From contig CAIIXF020000006.1 in the NCBI GenBank assembly GCA_903813345.2, positions 27,659,936 to 27,723,935 on the forward strand: a DNA stretch of 64,000 nucleotides, in the 5' to 3' direction. The translations under genes were made by a program, and so were the position numbers. This stretch comes from Owenia fusiformis (Eukaryota > Annelida > Polychaeta > Sabellida > Oweniidae). Positions within the stretch are counted from its first letter, which is position 1; the number at the start of each line of letters is the position of its first letter. This document shows, one piece after another, positions 12,601 to 27,600 of this stretch. The notes below the pieces were generated by a model. The model made no database searches. It had not been told where the DNA came from and worked only from the letters and a program-made list of their open reading frames with translations.

Positions 12601-15600
12601 AAATTCCCTATTGGATCAACTAAGTGAGTATTCTTCAACCTTGATTAAATACAAAAAAACAGTGAAAATTCCAATTACTGGGAAATGCATTTCAAAAGTC
12701 GCTACTTTTGGGATGAAGTACTCTGTCAAAATCCCACCTCCTGAGACAATACTTTGTGTCAAATTCCCAACTCCCTTTGCATGGGAGGTCTCATGTAAAC
12801 CTTTGAATGGTACATTTTAGAAAGTTTCAAGTATGTAATTAGCTGACCAAATATGATAAAATTGTAGTCAAGAAAATTCAAGAAATCAAGCCAAAAAGCT
12901 GTAGTCCAAATCAGTGTAAATCAAAGTTATGACTAAAATGTACAATGTACATGTATGCCCTTATCAGGGTATGCTATACACCTAATATACTTTTACAGTA
13001 TTATTTGACTGTTGAAATGTATTATTATTTCTAGGCTGGTTTCCAGCAACAACCTTCTCAACCAATGCAGTATCAACAACAACCCAGTGTGCCTCAGTAT
13101 AGTGGCATCTACCCACAAGCTCAAGGTAGGGAACATATACAGTAAAACATTTATGTGGTGAACACCTATGGGGCCGCATAATATTCACTGTAGATAGGTG
13201 TTCACTACAGAGAGGGGATTTTATACAAATGTGTCTTGAAGTTGTGTTCACTAAACACAGGTGATCGCTAAAGAGAGGTGTTCTCTAAGAGAGGTGTTCT
13301 CTAAGAGAGGTGTTCTCTAAGAGAGGTGTTCTCTAAGAGAGGTGTTCTCTAAGAGAGGTGTTCTCTAAGAGAGGTGTTCTCTAAGAGAGGTTTTACTGGA
13401 TTGGCTCGGTATTGTATTTCCCTTGAATTTTTTATGGATTGCTCAATTTGACTAAAATGTCCATAGACTTTGGTGATTTGTGACCATTCAGTTGTGTAAC
13501 ATATTTTTGTGTCAACATCTTTTATTTCAGTTTTTTCTCATGAAAATGTTGACTTTAAAAACATGTTATCTTTTTGAAATAATTGTATTTATTGTAATTA
13601 ATTCATTGTACAATAAAAGCTAAATATTTATTTTATATCATCCATATAACAAATTGTCAAATTGTCAACATTCTCAAGTATTACTATACCTTGAATAAAT
13701 TCTGGTCAAATCTAAACAGTAATAATGAACTCTATTTTAGCACCCCCTCCTGCCCCTGCCCCCAGCTCTAACAGTCAAGACCCCAACCTCCCTGTGCTAC
13801 TGTCCGAGACCCGCCAACAGAACACAGAAGTCAGACTCTCACTCAGTAAGCTGGCAGACAAACTAGACAGATGTATGGAAAAAGTAAGTTGTTTTGTAAT
13901 GTATGGAAAAAGTAAGTTGTTTTGTAATGTATGGAAAAAGTAAGTTGCTTTATTAATGTATGGAAAAAGTATGTTGTTTTGTAAATGTATGGAAAAAGTA
14001 AGTTGTTTTGTAAATGTAAATGTAGAGGTATAATGATTTTATACTTCTGGTACCAAATAGACGTGGCGTATCAATCTAAAGCAAATAAGCTATTCGTTAA
14101 AGTGAATTGTTTCAGAGAAACCTTGAATCACATAAATTTTAATATATGAACAAAATTCTATTAACTTGCACATGTCTCTTAATTCAGAGCTTGATAAATT
14201 CATTAATATTAGTATATAACAGTAAAGGTTGACACTTCTGGAAAAATGTGCAAGTATGAGATAAATATGTTATTTAGATGTTAATAGTGTATATTTTAAA
14301 TATCTTCTTGTAGTTAGAACAACAACAGTCCAATCAAGGCCAGTTAGCATTACATTCCAACATGCCTGGAATGGAGACTGCAGTATTGGTACACAACATA
14401 CAGAGATTAGCTCAGGTAATATTTAGAGGTTATGTCACTATCGTGGCATATATGCCCGAGGTCTCAGTGACATATGGCCCAACCTTGGGAGGGACATTGA
14501 TCTCTGAGAACCAAGGGCATATGTGCCACGATAGTGACATAAACGATTTATAACATACCTATGCTGATGTAGACTGGTCAGAGAGTACCGTTTTTTTATA
14601 GAATTGACAAACAAATGGTTTGAAAATGATTGAAATGAGTTTAGAAAAATTGCTCGCGCAGTTTTATCTTCGATTGATTGGTTATGACGTCAGCGCCTTG
14701 ACCAATCAGAAAGTTAGCGGGCGCGGGCTTTTCAAAACTTATATTGGCCCGCTGTCTTGTGTACACTTTGCACTAAGGTATGTTATAAGCTTCACTTATT
14801 GAAAAAGATTATCTGAATGCCACTGAGACCAGCCAAAAGTGTTCTGAATGGCAGGTGTTCACATAACAAGGTTTTTAACATGAGAGTCTATGGCAGATTG
14901 AAAAATGTGATTGAAAAAGCATTCACATTGAGAGGTGTTCAGATTAGAAAGGTGTTCAGATATACAGGTGTTTCTGTATTTGAATATTATAGTTTCAGCA
15001 TTTCATCAATCCCTGACTCCCTATTTAATTTCTATGAATTAAGAGCTAAATGTTTAACATGTAAAAATATTTGAAATAAAGTAATAAAAGAAATAGTTCC
15101 AGCACTTTAGAGAATCATTCATTTTATACTTTATGGAACGATGTTTGCAAACACCTTTAGAGTCTATTGACTCATCTTAAACATGTTTACATTATCTTTT
15201 TTTCAGGAAAGTGAAAGTCTTAAAAAAGAAGTATTTGAAAAAAGTTCCAAAATTGATATTCAGAATGAAAAAATCTCTGACCTTCTCATGAAGAACCAAA
15301 AGTAAGTTTTACTCCATGTAACTTCATTCTTGTCATGAATTTGAAAAAATTGGTCTAAAACAGTTGCATCATGTTAGGAACGAATTTGGTGTAGATCTGT
15401 TATTGCAAAAAAAGTGACTCATACAGTCATACCAAAAGATCGCCTGATGGTTGAACAAATAAACTGAAATTGAAAATTATTCAAATAACCTCCTCATAAT
15501 AGTTAGATCAGATGATAATGAAATCACCTCAAACAATATTTTGGAAAAGTATCCTAATTAATTTTCAGACATTTTTGTGAGAAATGATTTATTCCTTTTT

Positions 15601-18600
15601 TCTTGTTTAGATATATTGAACAAAGCAACACAATGATGGAGGAAAGGAATGCCACTTTTAAATCTACCGCTTCTCAGTCACAAGCCAGGGTACTCACCTT
15701 AGAACAAGAGAAGGTATGTTTTGCATTGTGGGAAAATTGTTGCATCATGGGAAAATATTGCATTGTGGGATAAGTGTTCCATTATGGGAAGTGTTGCATT
15801 ATGGGATTGTAAAGCATTGTCTGATAGTAGTGTGCTAATAGAATTCCACATTGAAATGTACATGTACTGCTTCAGTCATAAGCCAGAGAACTCCCTTTTA
15901 GAATAAAAGAAGGAAAGTGATGCTTTTTGTGATACTGTGCTGCATTGTGAGAGAATATTGCATTATGGGATATATAAGCATTGTGGGAAAATGTTGAAGC
16001 ATGATATTTATGCAATGCACATGAGAAACTTATATGAGTGAATGTCAGTGAACTTGTATCTCAACAACATATTAAATTTTGAGAAAACAATTTTGAAGTT
16101 TAGATGAAAGTTATTCAAAGGTCACTGTGACCAAAACTGATTATATCTCAAACAAGCATAGCAATAAAAACTTCATGTCTGGGTGTTATTCATTTTTTAT
16201 TTTTTACTGGTCATTAATCGTGGATTACTGAAATACTTTTAAATATCTTCATCTGATAAATCGTCTGATTTTTTACAGGTTCAGTTAGCAACAGACCTCA
16301 GCCAAGCGACGTCACAACTCACGACGTTACAACTAGAAGTGACATCTATAAAAAAGAAAGAGGCGGAGCTACGGCAAAGTCTGGATTCATCATTAGCAGA
16401 GGGTAACAAGCAACGAGACGAATTAGCAACTTTACGCACATCACAGGCTGGTGAGTTAATTTTTTCATAATGTTGTCTGTTTTAGTATGCAAGCATGTAA
16501 ATTTCTTAAAAGAAATCTTGCTTTATAGAAAATTAACCTTTAGTTAACTACATGACTCTGTGTTATTCCTTGCTTGGAGTCATTTTCCACTCTTTAAAAG
16601 TGTTATATGTTGTTGTGACCTTGTGCTACTGGGCATGTAGGTGGATGGGTGACACGTAACTTTTGTTATCAAAAATCCAGAAAAAACACTTTTCCATTCA
16701 ACTTGAAATATTGTCAGATTCAAGAGTGGTCTATTTCAAATGTTTGATTAGGTTTTGGGCATGCTGGGTAAATTGCATGCTCTCTAAAGTGCGATATTTA
16801 TCATTCTGTTTCTTGTTAAATATGACCAACAAGTGGAAAAAATGACATACTGTAAAACCTGTATATCTGAACACATCTATTATCTGAATCTGAATCTCTC
16901 TAATATATGAACTCTTTTTCTCTGTGCTAATCTCCCATTTAAAATCTTGTTTAAGATCCTTGAAATGCGAACACCTGCTATTCCAAACATTTTTTGGCTG
17001 GTCCCAGTGGAGTTCAGATTAGACAGATTTTAATGTATGTATAGATGCTAAAACATGTCTAAATGCATTTGTAAAACTTCAAACACTAAATTGATCAGAT
17101 AAAAGTGTTTGAGTAATAGTACAATAACATTTATAAGAGACTTAAAAATAGGAGTTGCAAAGTGTTCACATTTCAAGGTGTTTAGTTTAGACAGTTGTTT
17201 AACCCTTTCCCGACGTGAAAATAAGAGGAAAGTGTTGGCTTGGTGATGGTTAAGTAAGATCAGTTTTTAGGTAAAAACTTGAAATGACATATACCCCGGG
17301 ACCTATGGTTTAAATTTCATCACTAGAATACAATTTTTAATAAGCATTATAACATACCTATGATGATGTATCGTGTATAACTGTTCACAAGACAGCGGGC
17401 CAATATAACTTTTGAAAAGCCCACGCCCGCTAACTTTCTGATTGGTGAAGCGCTGGGACTACGTCATACATTAGGCCTAGGTCAAATTGACTCGGACTTG
17501 ATACAAACATGGGAATAAATCATCATTTCTGAACCATTGCTAGTCAATAAGATAAGAAAACGGTACTCTCTGACCAGACTAGATCATCATAGGTATGTTA
17601 TAAATCGTTTATGTCACTATAGTTGCACATATGCCCTCGGTTCTCAGTGATCAATGTCCCTCCCAAGGTCGGGTCATATATCACTGAAACCCTCGGGCAT
17701 ATATGCAACGATAGTGACATAACCTCTAATTATCACATGTGAACAACTTGTTAAAATTTGGTGTAAAAATGCTGAATAGAACTGGAGATATTGTCATTTC
17801 ATTGATGTATGTAAATGAAAATAGCGGTGCCAAAAGAAGCCTATCGTCCCATGGTTTTATTATAATATGCCTTTACAACATGATTCAACTCTTCACGCAC
17901 ATCCAAAACATAAAGTTTGAAGTGTCTCCTTCCTTTTCAAATTTTATGTCATTAATTTCTAGTGAGTTTAGGTCATTTTGACTATTTCAGATATATTCAT
18001 ATAGGTTAAACCAGACATATTTAAGCTTGGAGGTTTTCAAAAAACAGTGGATATATTATCTGCTGTTATATATTGAGGTCACAAAATGGTCAGGTCTCGA
18101 GATCTCATGTGACCATTGTTGAGCAATATTAATGCTAGAATAAAAGATACAAAGACAAAATTGCAATAATGCAAAAATAGATTTCTATAATATTCTTACC
18201 ATTGTGTGTTTTACAATGTACAGTAAATCTCCCATTGACTGAGATATTAAGAAACATTGAACACAAATTCATCCTACTAGTTTTGACCAGCAGCTTTCGA
18301 ACTTCACAGGTTTTACTGAATATTGCCATACCACTCAAAATCTACCCTGCATCATTTCAGCTAGCCTGCTTACCCTCTGAGATTTACAGATAATTTAGCA
18401 GGTTTAGTGCTTATAAGATCTTAATAATCTCCATAGAACTGCTTTCACAAATTTTTATGAAAATTTGAATGTTCAGAGGACAAACTTACCTTCAACAGGC
18501 CCATAGCTAGCTTTTGCCAAAGAGGCTTCAGTTTTCAAAAAATTCCAGGGGAAGGTTCACATTTGACAAGTTTGGCCGGCCCAATATCACTTGAAAAGTG

Positions 18601-21600
18601 CTCAGAATGGTGAAAACTGCATGATTTTGAAGGCATTTTTTGCCAGGGGGGAGGGGTTCGCTATGGGCCTGCTTTAATGACCTATTATCGAAGAGAAGGT
18701 CCTTTGCCAAGTTGAAGTGTTCAAGTGATGCTGCCAAATAGTGAAATTGCCTCCAAACAAAAATTGATAATAAATGATTGTATAAAAAGATACTCTATCA
18801 AAACATTTATGCGTGATAGAGTGGGAGTTTGTTTACATGTAACTCTACATCAAACGTTTACCTGAACAATCTATGTTGATACATGCATTGATACAAAATG
18901 CCCTAACCGTTTTATCATTAGAGCCATATACCTAACTAACCTACGCAACTCAGTGCTATTTTTATTTAACATGTAACGAAACATATTAAACAGTCAGTTA
19001 ATTAATATTCTGATCATAAACCTGGATTCAATGTCTGGTGCAATTCGTCGAGCTTGGGACTCGTTGTTCCGGACAGTTTTAGATGTGGACACACAGACAG
19101 ATGATTGTGAAAATGCCATCGAGGCTTTGGCAAACTCAGAAGGTATGATTGACTGTCTTGGAGCGATCATTGCTGTGTTGATCAATCATTAAACAATCAT
19201 CAATCATCTTTCACAGTAAAATGATCAATCATTGAAAAATCATAAACTGTTATAATTGATGAGATGTAAACAATAAAGTGGAAAAGGCAATAATCTTAAA
19301 AAGGCAAAAATCTAAAAAAGGCAATAATCTTAAAAAGGCAAAAATCTAAAAAAGGCAATAATCTTAAAAAGGCAGAAATCTAAAAAAGGCAATAATCTTT
19401 AAAGGGTTTATATAGTCCCTATATAGTTCAGGGAAAAAATCATTTCCAGCAAATTAATTTCCCTAACCTTGAAAAATCTGAGAATTTGGCGCTGCCAAAA
19501 TAACGGTCTGATCAATGGGAAAGATAAAAGATCCTTAAATAAAGATTGATTTCACATTTAAGCCTATACTGTTGAATTATTTTTTTATTAGAAGTACTCT
19601 ACATCGATTCTGATGTTATAACATGGTCTATTTAAAACTGAACTCTCCCCCTTGGCAAAGGGGAGACCCCTGGCTACGGGTCTGCTAAGTCAACATTGGT
19701 TTAGATTGTGAGGAGAGAAAATATGAGATGAGTAAATCAATTGTTTACATTAGATCAAAATATGTGAATTAAATTATTTGGATAAATAGATAGTTTTGGA
19801 GAATTTCAATTGAATGGATTAGAATAACTTCTATAGAAGGGAATTTATGCCCCCTTCTTTGTTCATCAGGGTCAAGTTAGTATTTACAAACTTATTTGGC
19901 ATCAGTATTTTCGTTTTGACTCAAAGTAAGAGGTGCTCCCTCTGTGAATGTTAACAAAACTTAATGCTTTCATCAAAATTGATCAAAATTAGCAATCAAA
20001 TAAAAAACTTCCACTTGGGAGGTGTTCCACTGACAGAGGTACATTTAACAATAAGTCAATAGGCTGCAGGACTTTGAAAAGGTTCCACTTATGGAAAGGT
20101 TTTACTGTAAATGGGTTCATAAACTCAGGCGGATGAGATACTGGGGATGTAAATAAACTGAAATGACTTCAAATAGTCTTACTTAAGTTGAAATGATAAG
20201 TAAATGCCTGATATTCATGTCAAATGCAATAGAAGAACTCCGGATATTTCCTGATAAGTGAAATCTCATTGAAATGTTGGTTTATGTTTGATATTGGAAT
20301 GATGTTCTATTCAGTTCAGGCTATAAATGTAAACAAAATCTATGTCCTTAAAAAATAAAATGTGTGCCAGTGTGTTTGGGATGGAAACTATTCAAGTGAA
20401 TCTACTTTCAATGTAAGGTACCCAGGAATGGTAAGTTTAAAATTTTGGCATAACATATACACTTACATACTAGCATATTACATTTTGCATGTACATGTAT
20501 GTGTATTTGAATATCATACAGTATATTCAGTTGACGATCATATAGGAGTTGATATTGCAATACTTAAACTGCATATAACATTGAAAGCATATGCAACGCC
20601 AATGCTTAAAAGATTCAAATACCAGGTAAATAAAATATATTAATTGTTTCAATGTTGATAAAAATGAACTGTATATGGCGTAGTAAATATTTTGATTCTT
20701 CATTCATAGTATTGGTAATGGTTTGCATGATTGGTTGTGTTATATTTATTGAAAGTGTTATATACCGTTGGAAATGCTGGTTATTGATAGTGTTCCATTG
20801 GAAATACTGGTTGTAGTCTACTTACAGTGTGAGGCTGATATCTTGTATTCAAAACTCATATGACAATTTTAAAGTGTGATAACCAATTGAAATTTGATAT
20901 ACCAATGGAAAGTCTGATATATTCTACTTGCAGAGAATGACAGAAGGATAGAAGAACTGAATTCACTTTTAAAGGCAGAAAAACAAAATAGGAAAACTAG
21001 AGACACAAAAATATCAACCTTAGAAGAAGAAATGGCGGATTTAAAAAATACTAAAGATACATTGGAAAAGGTAAATACAAACTTATATCATAAGAGAATG
21101 TTTGATATATTTTTAAAAAAGTCTACTTTGTACTTTATTCACAATATCATATTTTTGAAATTCAAATACTCTCAAAAAGACTTCAGCATTAGGGAAAAAT
21201 GATGTCATCATCATATTCTAAGTATGAACATTTTTTTTTGCACTGAGTTATGTTTTTCCAGACATTATCTGATAGAAAGAAAAAAACGGCTATTGAGCTT
21301 AAAAAATCAGAGGACGAGCTTGAAGAACTGAAGGCCCAACATGAGGTAAGTAAGAGAAAAATGCTCGCTAAATCTAACAACACAACAAATAACTGGATAC
21401 AGGAACAACTGACGTCATTCTTTGTTTTCATAAACCAAAAAATTTCACAAAGATATCCCGGGATTATTGGTCAACGTACAAGTAGTTACAAAGCAGCTAT
21501 AAATCCATTGAATGACATATTCATTTAAGCATTGTTTTTATTAAATTTTGACCATTTTCATGCCACAATTGACCATTTGCTTTATAGATGGGTAAGTAGT

Positions 21601-24600
21601 ATGTGTGTTGGTAGGGCTAAATACTTGCATTTACAATGGAAAAACTGAAGTTATTTAGTTTCTTAATATATTGAATATTTCCAAATGGATTAATAGAAAA
21701 CTCCATTGGCATCAACTAGATGATTTTTGATGTTTAAATTGCGATTTTAAACTTAAAATTGTGATCTTTAAAAGGATAAATCAACTTTCAAAGATTTTTA
21801 ACATTGTGTCAATGGAGACTAATAGACTACCTATTCCATGAACGTTCAAAATCCTTCGAAATTGAATCAAATAAATGTGACAAGAAAATCATGCACATAC
21901 ATGTTATTCATATATGTCATGAATTAGGGCTAAGTCTTCAGTGGTTAAATATGCAAAGGAGGAGGGAAAGTATCGAAACAGATTTTGGACAGTCATACGC
22001 TGGATTTTGGCTATTTTCTGAGTATTTAAACAGGTGCATACTACATATGTTAGGCCAATGCATTATCTCTAGGAAAAGCACTCATAGAGATGATAAAATA
22101 ATTTTGACTTTGAGACAGGAGAGATGCAAACACCCCCCCCCACATGTTTTTTTCTGAAATGTTGTCCTGATTTTCAACCCCTTCCACCCCTGCTTTTTCA
22201 ATTTTTTGTAGCCAAAAATCAACATATGACTGTCAGAAATCTATTGCGATACTTTCCCTCCTCTTTTCTTAAAATCTCATTCGAAAGGACACTTTAGTGA
22301 GTTTATATAGCAAAACTATGTAGCAAATGGCTACTTGACTCACAAGCCATTATGATACCTGTAATCTAACTTCTTTTTGATCATGGCATCTTCTCGGTGA
22401 CCAATGTCACTTCTACTGTAAGGTTATTTCAATACTTTGACACTTTAAACATACATGAAAAACCATAAATAAGGCATAAAAAGTATGCAGTAGGTGTTTG
22501 CTAATTCTAATTCATGAGATCAGAGGTGATGATGCGCTCGTGTTTTCTGTTTGCTACTTTATGAGAGATGTAGTTCTATAAATCTTAGTTGATCATTGAA
22601 GGTGAATATTCACATTTTATGATTTGTATTATATATAAATAGGTGCAATATAAAAATCTCTTTGCATGTATTTCTTTATAAGACAAGGAAAAATTAAGTT
22701 TGGGTGACTTTAATCAAATTATAAGGATATAAGAAACTATTTGAAAACACATACCAGATTGGAGTGAAATAATGTGATTTGCAAAAAAACATGAAATTAA
22801 GATGGCAAAATTGATGAAAATAATTGCGCTCACCAAATTGATCTGAAAAGTATTCAATATCTCAGTTCAAAGAGTGGCCAGTGTTAAAGATGTTCCTTTT
22901 GGAAGTTTGGATTTGAAAATAAAGGAATTAAAAAAAGGGACTGAACGCATATTGGGCAGTTAGAAATGGGTTGTACGTCAAGTCAGTCTGCCACAGATGT
23001 GCCTGATGATAGGAGTAAACAACCTTTAGTCCAAGATGAAGTAAGTGGTAGCAGGCCCGTAGCCAGGGAGGAGGGTTTGATGAGTTCGAGCGAACCTCCC
23101 CCCCCCCCTGGCCAAAAAATCTTTGCAGTTTGTCACCATTCTGAGCACTTTTTAAGTGATTTTGGCCATTTTTGGACCAAAATTGTCAAAATTGAACCCC
23201 CTTGGAATTTTTCAAAAAGAGAACATCCTCAACCAGCCTTCGCAAATCCTGGCTACGGTCCCGGGTAGAAATGTAGAGTGATGCATCCCACCAGATTTGT
23301 GCAATTGGGGAAATGAAAGATGATAGAATACACTCAACTCTTTTGATGATGCAAAGAGACGAAACCCGTTCCAATATTACTGATTTTTACAGATAATTGT
23401 GTATTTATTTCGTGACAAATCTTGTGGCTTACTTTATTGTCACATGTCTATAGATATTTTCAGGACATGTATTTGTAGAATCAACAAAAAGTGAAATTTT
23501 GAATGTGGTCACTACACTACCAAAGTGTCCTTTTAGGCTCAGTAACTGGTGAATAACTCAGATGCCAGTAGGCTGTAGTTACCAGTTTCACCACCAGGTG
23601 GCTTATTTGGGCCAGATAGCATAGCATTTATTAAGATATTATCAGTTATGGGTTCAATTTTCATACCATCCCCATGTATCTAATAGTTATGCAAATCAAA
23701 ATATGTCCAGTGAAAATAAAATGTTATCTGTCAAATACAAAATGGATATTTCACTTTTTGTGATATTATAACATGGGGTCTATGTTGAATCTCCCCAAAC
23801 TAGAAGTTACATTTTTCCCCAAAAATTTAATTTTCAAAGTTGATGAACAATTTTCAAAACCATATTTCTAGATGTACTTTTAGATGTTTATTTCAAATAT
23901 GACATCACTTTGACTGAATTTTGAATATTTAATGATTTAAATCAAGATTATTTCTACTCGCATCTAGTCTATTGAGTTATGACATGAGAATAAATATATA
24001 TAGATTTTTTCAACCTATATCAGGGCCCATATTCCAGTACTTATGTGCATAGCCAGATGCAAATAATTAGACAAACCCAAAGATGTCCATAGATATGTGT
24101 CAAAATAGAGTAAACCACAAGATTTCAAATAAAACAAATACAAAATCATCTATTAGTATTATGATTTTTCACTGAATTGTAAATCACGCCTAACCATCGA
24201 TAAGGTACAGTGACAAAATATACCGTAGTACACTTTAAATGTACGATGTCACTATTTAATTGATTTGAGCAAAGACAATGATGCAGGTGTGATGTTGGTT
24301 TAAAAAAATTAATCTTGGGAATTCTTTGATTAGATTAGATCTCTCAGATTATTTTTAAAACCTACATCAAACCTACGTCATTGTCTTTGCTTCAAATCGG
24401 TTAAATAGTGACATAGTACATCTAAAGTGTACTACGGTATATTTTGTCACTGTACCTTGTCGATGGTTAGGCGAAGTAAATGCTGTTTATGCTTATCAAC
24501 TAAACACTAAAAATGATGGAAAACCACTTGTCCCATTTTATTGTAGTAAATTAATGTTATTTGAATGAATTTATGAGATTTCTAAAGTAAAGAAAGAGTA

Positions 24601-27600
24601 CAACTTTGGTCAAGTGTCCACTAAGTGCTTTGATATACAACTTCAACCAAACACTGCACATATTTTAGGCTTCTTGAAAATGGGTCATTTTGGATGTTCC
24701 TTTTTTGTTACACTTTGAGCACCATTGTCCTCATGCTAACTAAGTGCAATTGTTTCTATCATTCACAGAGATAAATGTAAAAAAGCAGAGACAAATCCAT
24801 GTATTTGGAGAATTGTAACTTTGTTGTTAAACTAAGCTAACTAAGTGCAATTGTTTCTATCATTCACAGAGATAAATGGAAAAAAGCAGAGAAAAATCCA
24901 TGTATTTGGAGAATTACAACTTTGTTGTTCAACTAAGCTAAGTGCAATTGTTTCTATCATCCACTATTCTCAGTCTCCTAACACCTGATACATGTTATAC
25001 ACTCTTACATCCTTCAGTCTAGACTTTGATATGAATGTGTTATCAGAAAAACTACTTTACATCATAAAACACATGTTCAAGTACATGTACTTCAATCAAA
25101 TTATTCTTTGCACATCCCTTGTATTATTTTGTGGATTTTTGTTGATGCATTTTTGATTCAAGTTGGATTCAAGCAATATTGATATTAAAGAATAATGAGC
25201 TACGGAGGATAATCAATGATGATGGTCTGATACATCATTCATCCAAGGGTTTATTTAAAACCCTGGGCTTCGTATTTGTACCAAATGAAACTAAACAACA
25301 AGACATCCAGGGCTTAGTATTGCCTTTATTAGACGCTAAGTGGATAAGTATTGGTTGGTAGAACAGTAAACAGTAAAACGCTGAATGCCAAATACATCGA
25401 AATTGCAAATGAGGCACGTTTACCCTTGATTGAACTTAGTGCTATGGATATAGACATTCGTACTGTAATAGAAGTTGCCGCTGGGCTGATTGTGTCTGTG
25501 TTCGTTTTTGTCTATTGCAACTGGGAAAGAAGCAAAGAAAAGAACGGAGAACTTACGGTAATTCAAGTTCTTATTTTCCCAACTAAAGGACAGTTCTGAT
25601 ATACCCATATGAGCAAAAACAAAAAAGTATATGGGTGGAAAAAATAAAAACACCATGGACTTATTTTTTACATGAACATGCTTTCCCGAATGTTACACCA
25701 TGGGCTTTCAACTAGAATTGAAAGACCATGGTTACAAATAGTGGTACATGTATACCGGTTACAGGTCCGTAGCCAGGATTTGCCAAGAAGGGTTCACTTT
25801 TTGAAAAATTCCAGGGGGGTTCATTTGTGACAATTATGGTCCAAAAATGGCCAAAATCACTTAAAAAGGGCTCAGAATGGTGAAAAAATGCATTATGTTG
25901 AAAGATTTTTTGGCCAGGGGGGTTCGTTCGACCCCAACGAACCCCCCCCCCCCCCCTTCCTGGCTAGGGGCCTGCGGTTACGTCTAAAACGGTAATGTAC
26001 TTTTCAACATTGTGGCTTTCCAAGTACAAGGGCCGATCAAAAAGTTTTTTTACCATTGGCTGTCGATCTTTCAAAGTCTAAAAGTTACAGCAACTGAAAC
26101 CTTATGAATGAAGATTATGTTTGAGATGAATTGCAATTCGTAGCAGAGTTAAGACACTGTTATTCATTAATAATTTCATTAGAATCTTTGAAATTTGCAC
26201 TTTGTGCAGTATATCTACAGCCAGTTTCAATGTTAAGAGGAAGCATAGATCTAGATTCAGTGCCCTGGTTTGAATTATTGCTAATTTTGCTGAAAATTTG
26301 CTAAATCTTTTTGTTTACTTAGGTAAGTTCTAAAACAAATTATGGCCAATATTTAATGCTTAAATATTTGTGATTGTATTTTTATATTTTTTTTAAAAAA
26401 GAAATATTTTTATTTAATTTGAAAAAAAATCCATAATTGCTCAAATCAATTTTGGTGAATGAGGGAGGGAGAGTCATATAGACTAATAGGTTACATTTAA
26501 TGACAGAAGTAAAGAATTGAAGTTAAATCCCAATAATATCTATTTTAAACATCATTTAATATTGTTAATGGTCAACTTTCACACTGCTATATATCATGGC
26601 AACAGAAAAAGAATTATACCTTCAATAATTTCACTTAAAGCTGTCACAGGTTGGAGAGGTCTAAGGTGAAGTGTACCTGTAATCACATCTCTTAACTCAC
26701 CTTTACATTTGCATTAACATCAAAGGGATCCACCAACAGGTGTTGACAGGTAAAATAAAAAATAAACAACAAGGTATTTATTGTACATACGTAGGCATGG
26801 CACAAACCACTAAAATAAACTAAAATGTGAAATTGACTCGAGCAAAGCCTATTGAGTTTTAAATCTACAGGGGACCTTAATAAGGTGTACATGCTAACCA
26901 TAAACCTGGCGCTGAACTTAATATAGTCTATGCATGGCACACATCCAGTAGTGCTGCATTAACAGGGCACAAAATGCATATGCCTATGATAGATGCATAA
27001 AAAGTAAATCGTAACACATTACTTGATATTTCATTCATAATTTATTATTCAGAGATGTAATTATGATTGAACTTTGAGAGGTGCATATAGATTACAATTC
27101 TCAGCCATTGCCACTTTGGAAAAATCAATCAGGAAGTCTAACAAAAAATTGGAGTTCGGGGTATAATTTCGCAAGATTTGGAGTATAAATTAGGGGCTAT
27201 TCACAATGGAGATGATGAATAACACAGCTTGGTTTTGGACAGGGGTCGCAGCGGGCATTGGTGTCCTGTATTGCCTTAGACGATGGGGTATCATAGAGAA
27301 ACAGGTACTTAACTCGTAAAACTTGAGCTACATCTCTTGATTCATCAAATATGATTTTAATGTGATTTAAGGTGGAATATCCGACATTTATCTACTTGGA
27401 AATTCTGGCACAAAAAAAACAGAAATATATATGTATGACTAGGGATATGATACTAATTAGCATAAAAAGTCAGATATGAAATACACAAGTGTCAAATGCC
27501 AAAAATAATATTAGTCGCCATTCTGTTATTCTAATGAGTGAACCGTATAAATACAGTAAAACTTGTCGGAGGGAACACCTTTTTGTAAAGGATACCTCTG

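Noticed and set aside
13725-13943. Continuous frame from the intron through exon 16 into the repeat
   Set aside because: The part before 13741 and after 13883 is intron read-through. The exon limits have clear AG and GT signals.
20362-20412. [17 protein letters not shown] ending at a GTAAGG donor, as a fifth alternative first exon
   Set aside because: It ends in phase 0 while the next exon (20934) needs phase 1. It would have to skip that exon, and the peptide has no targeting feature.
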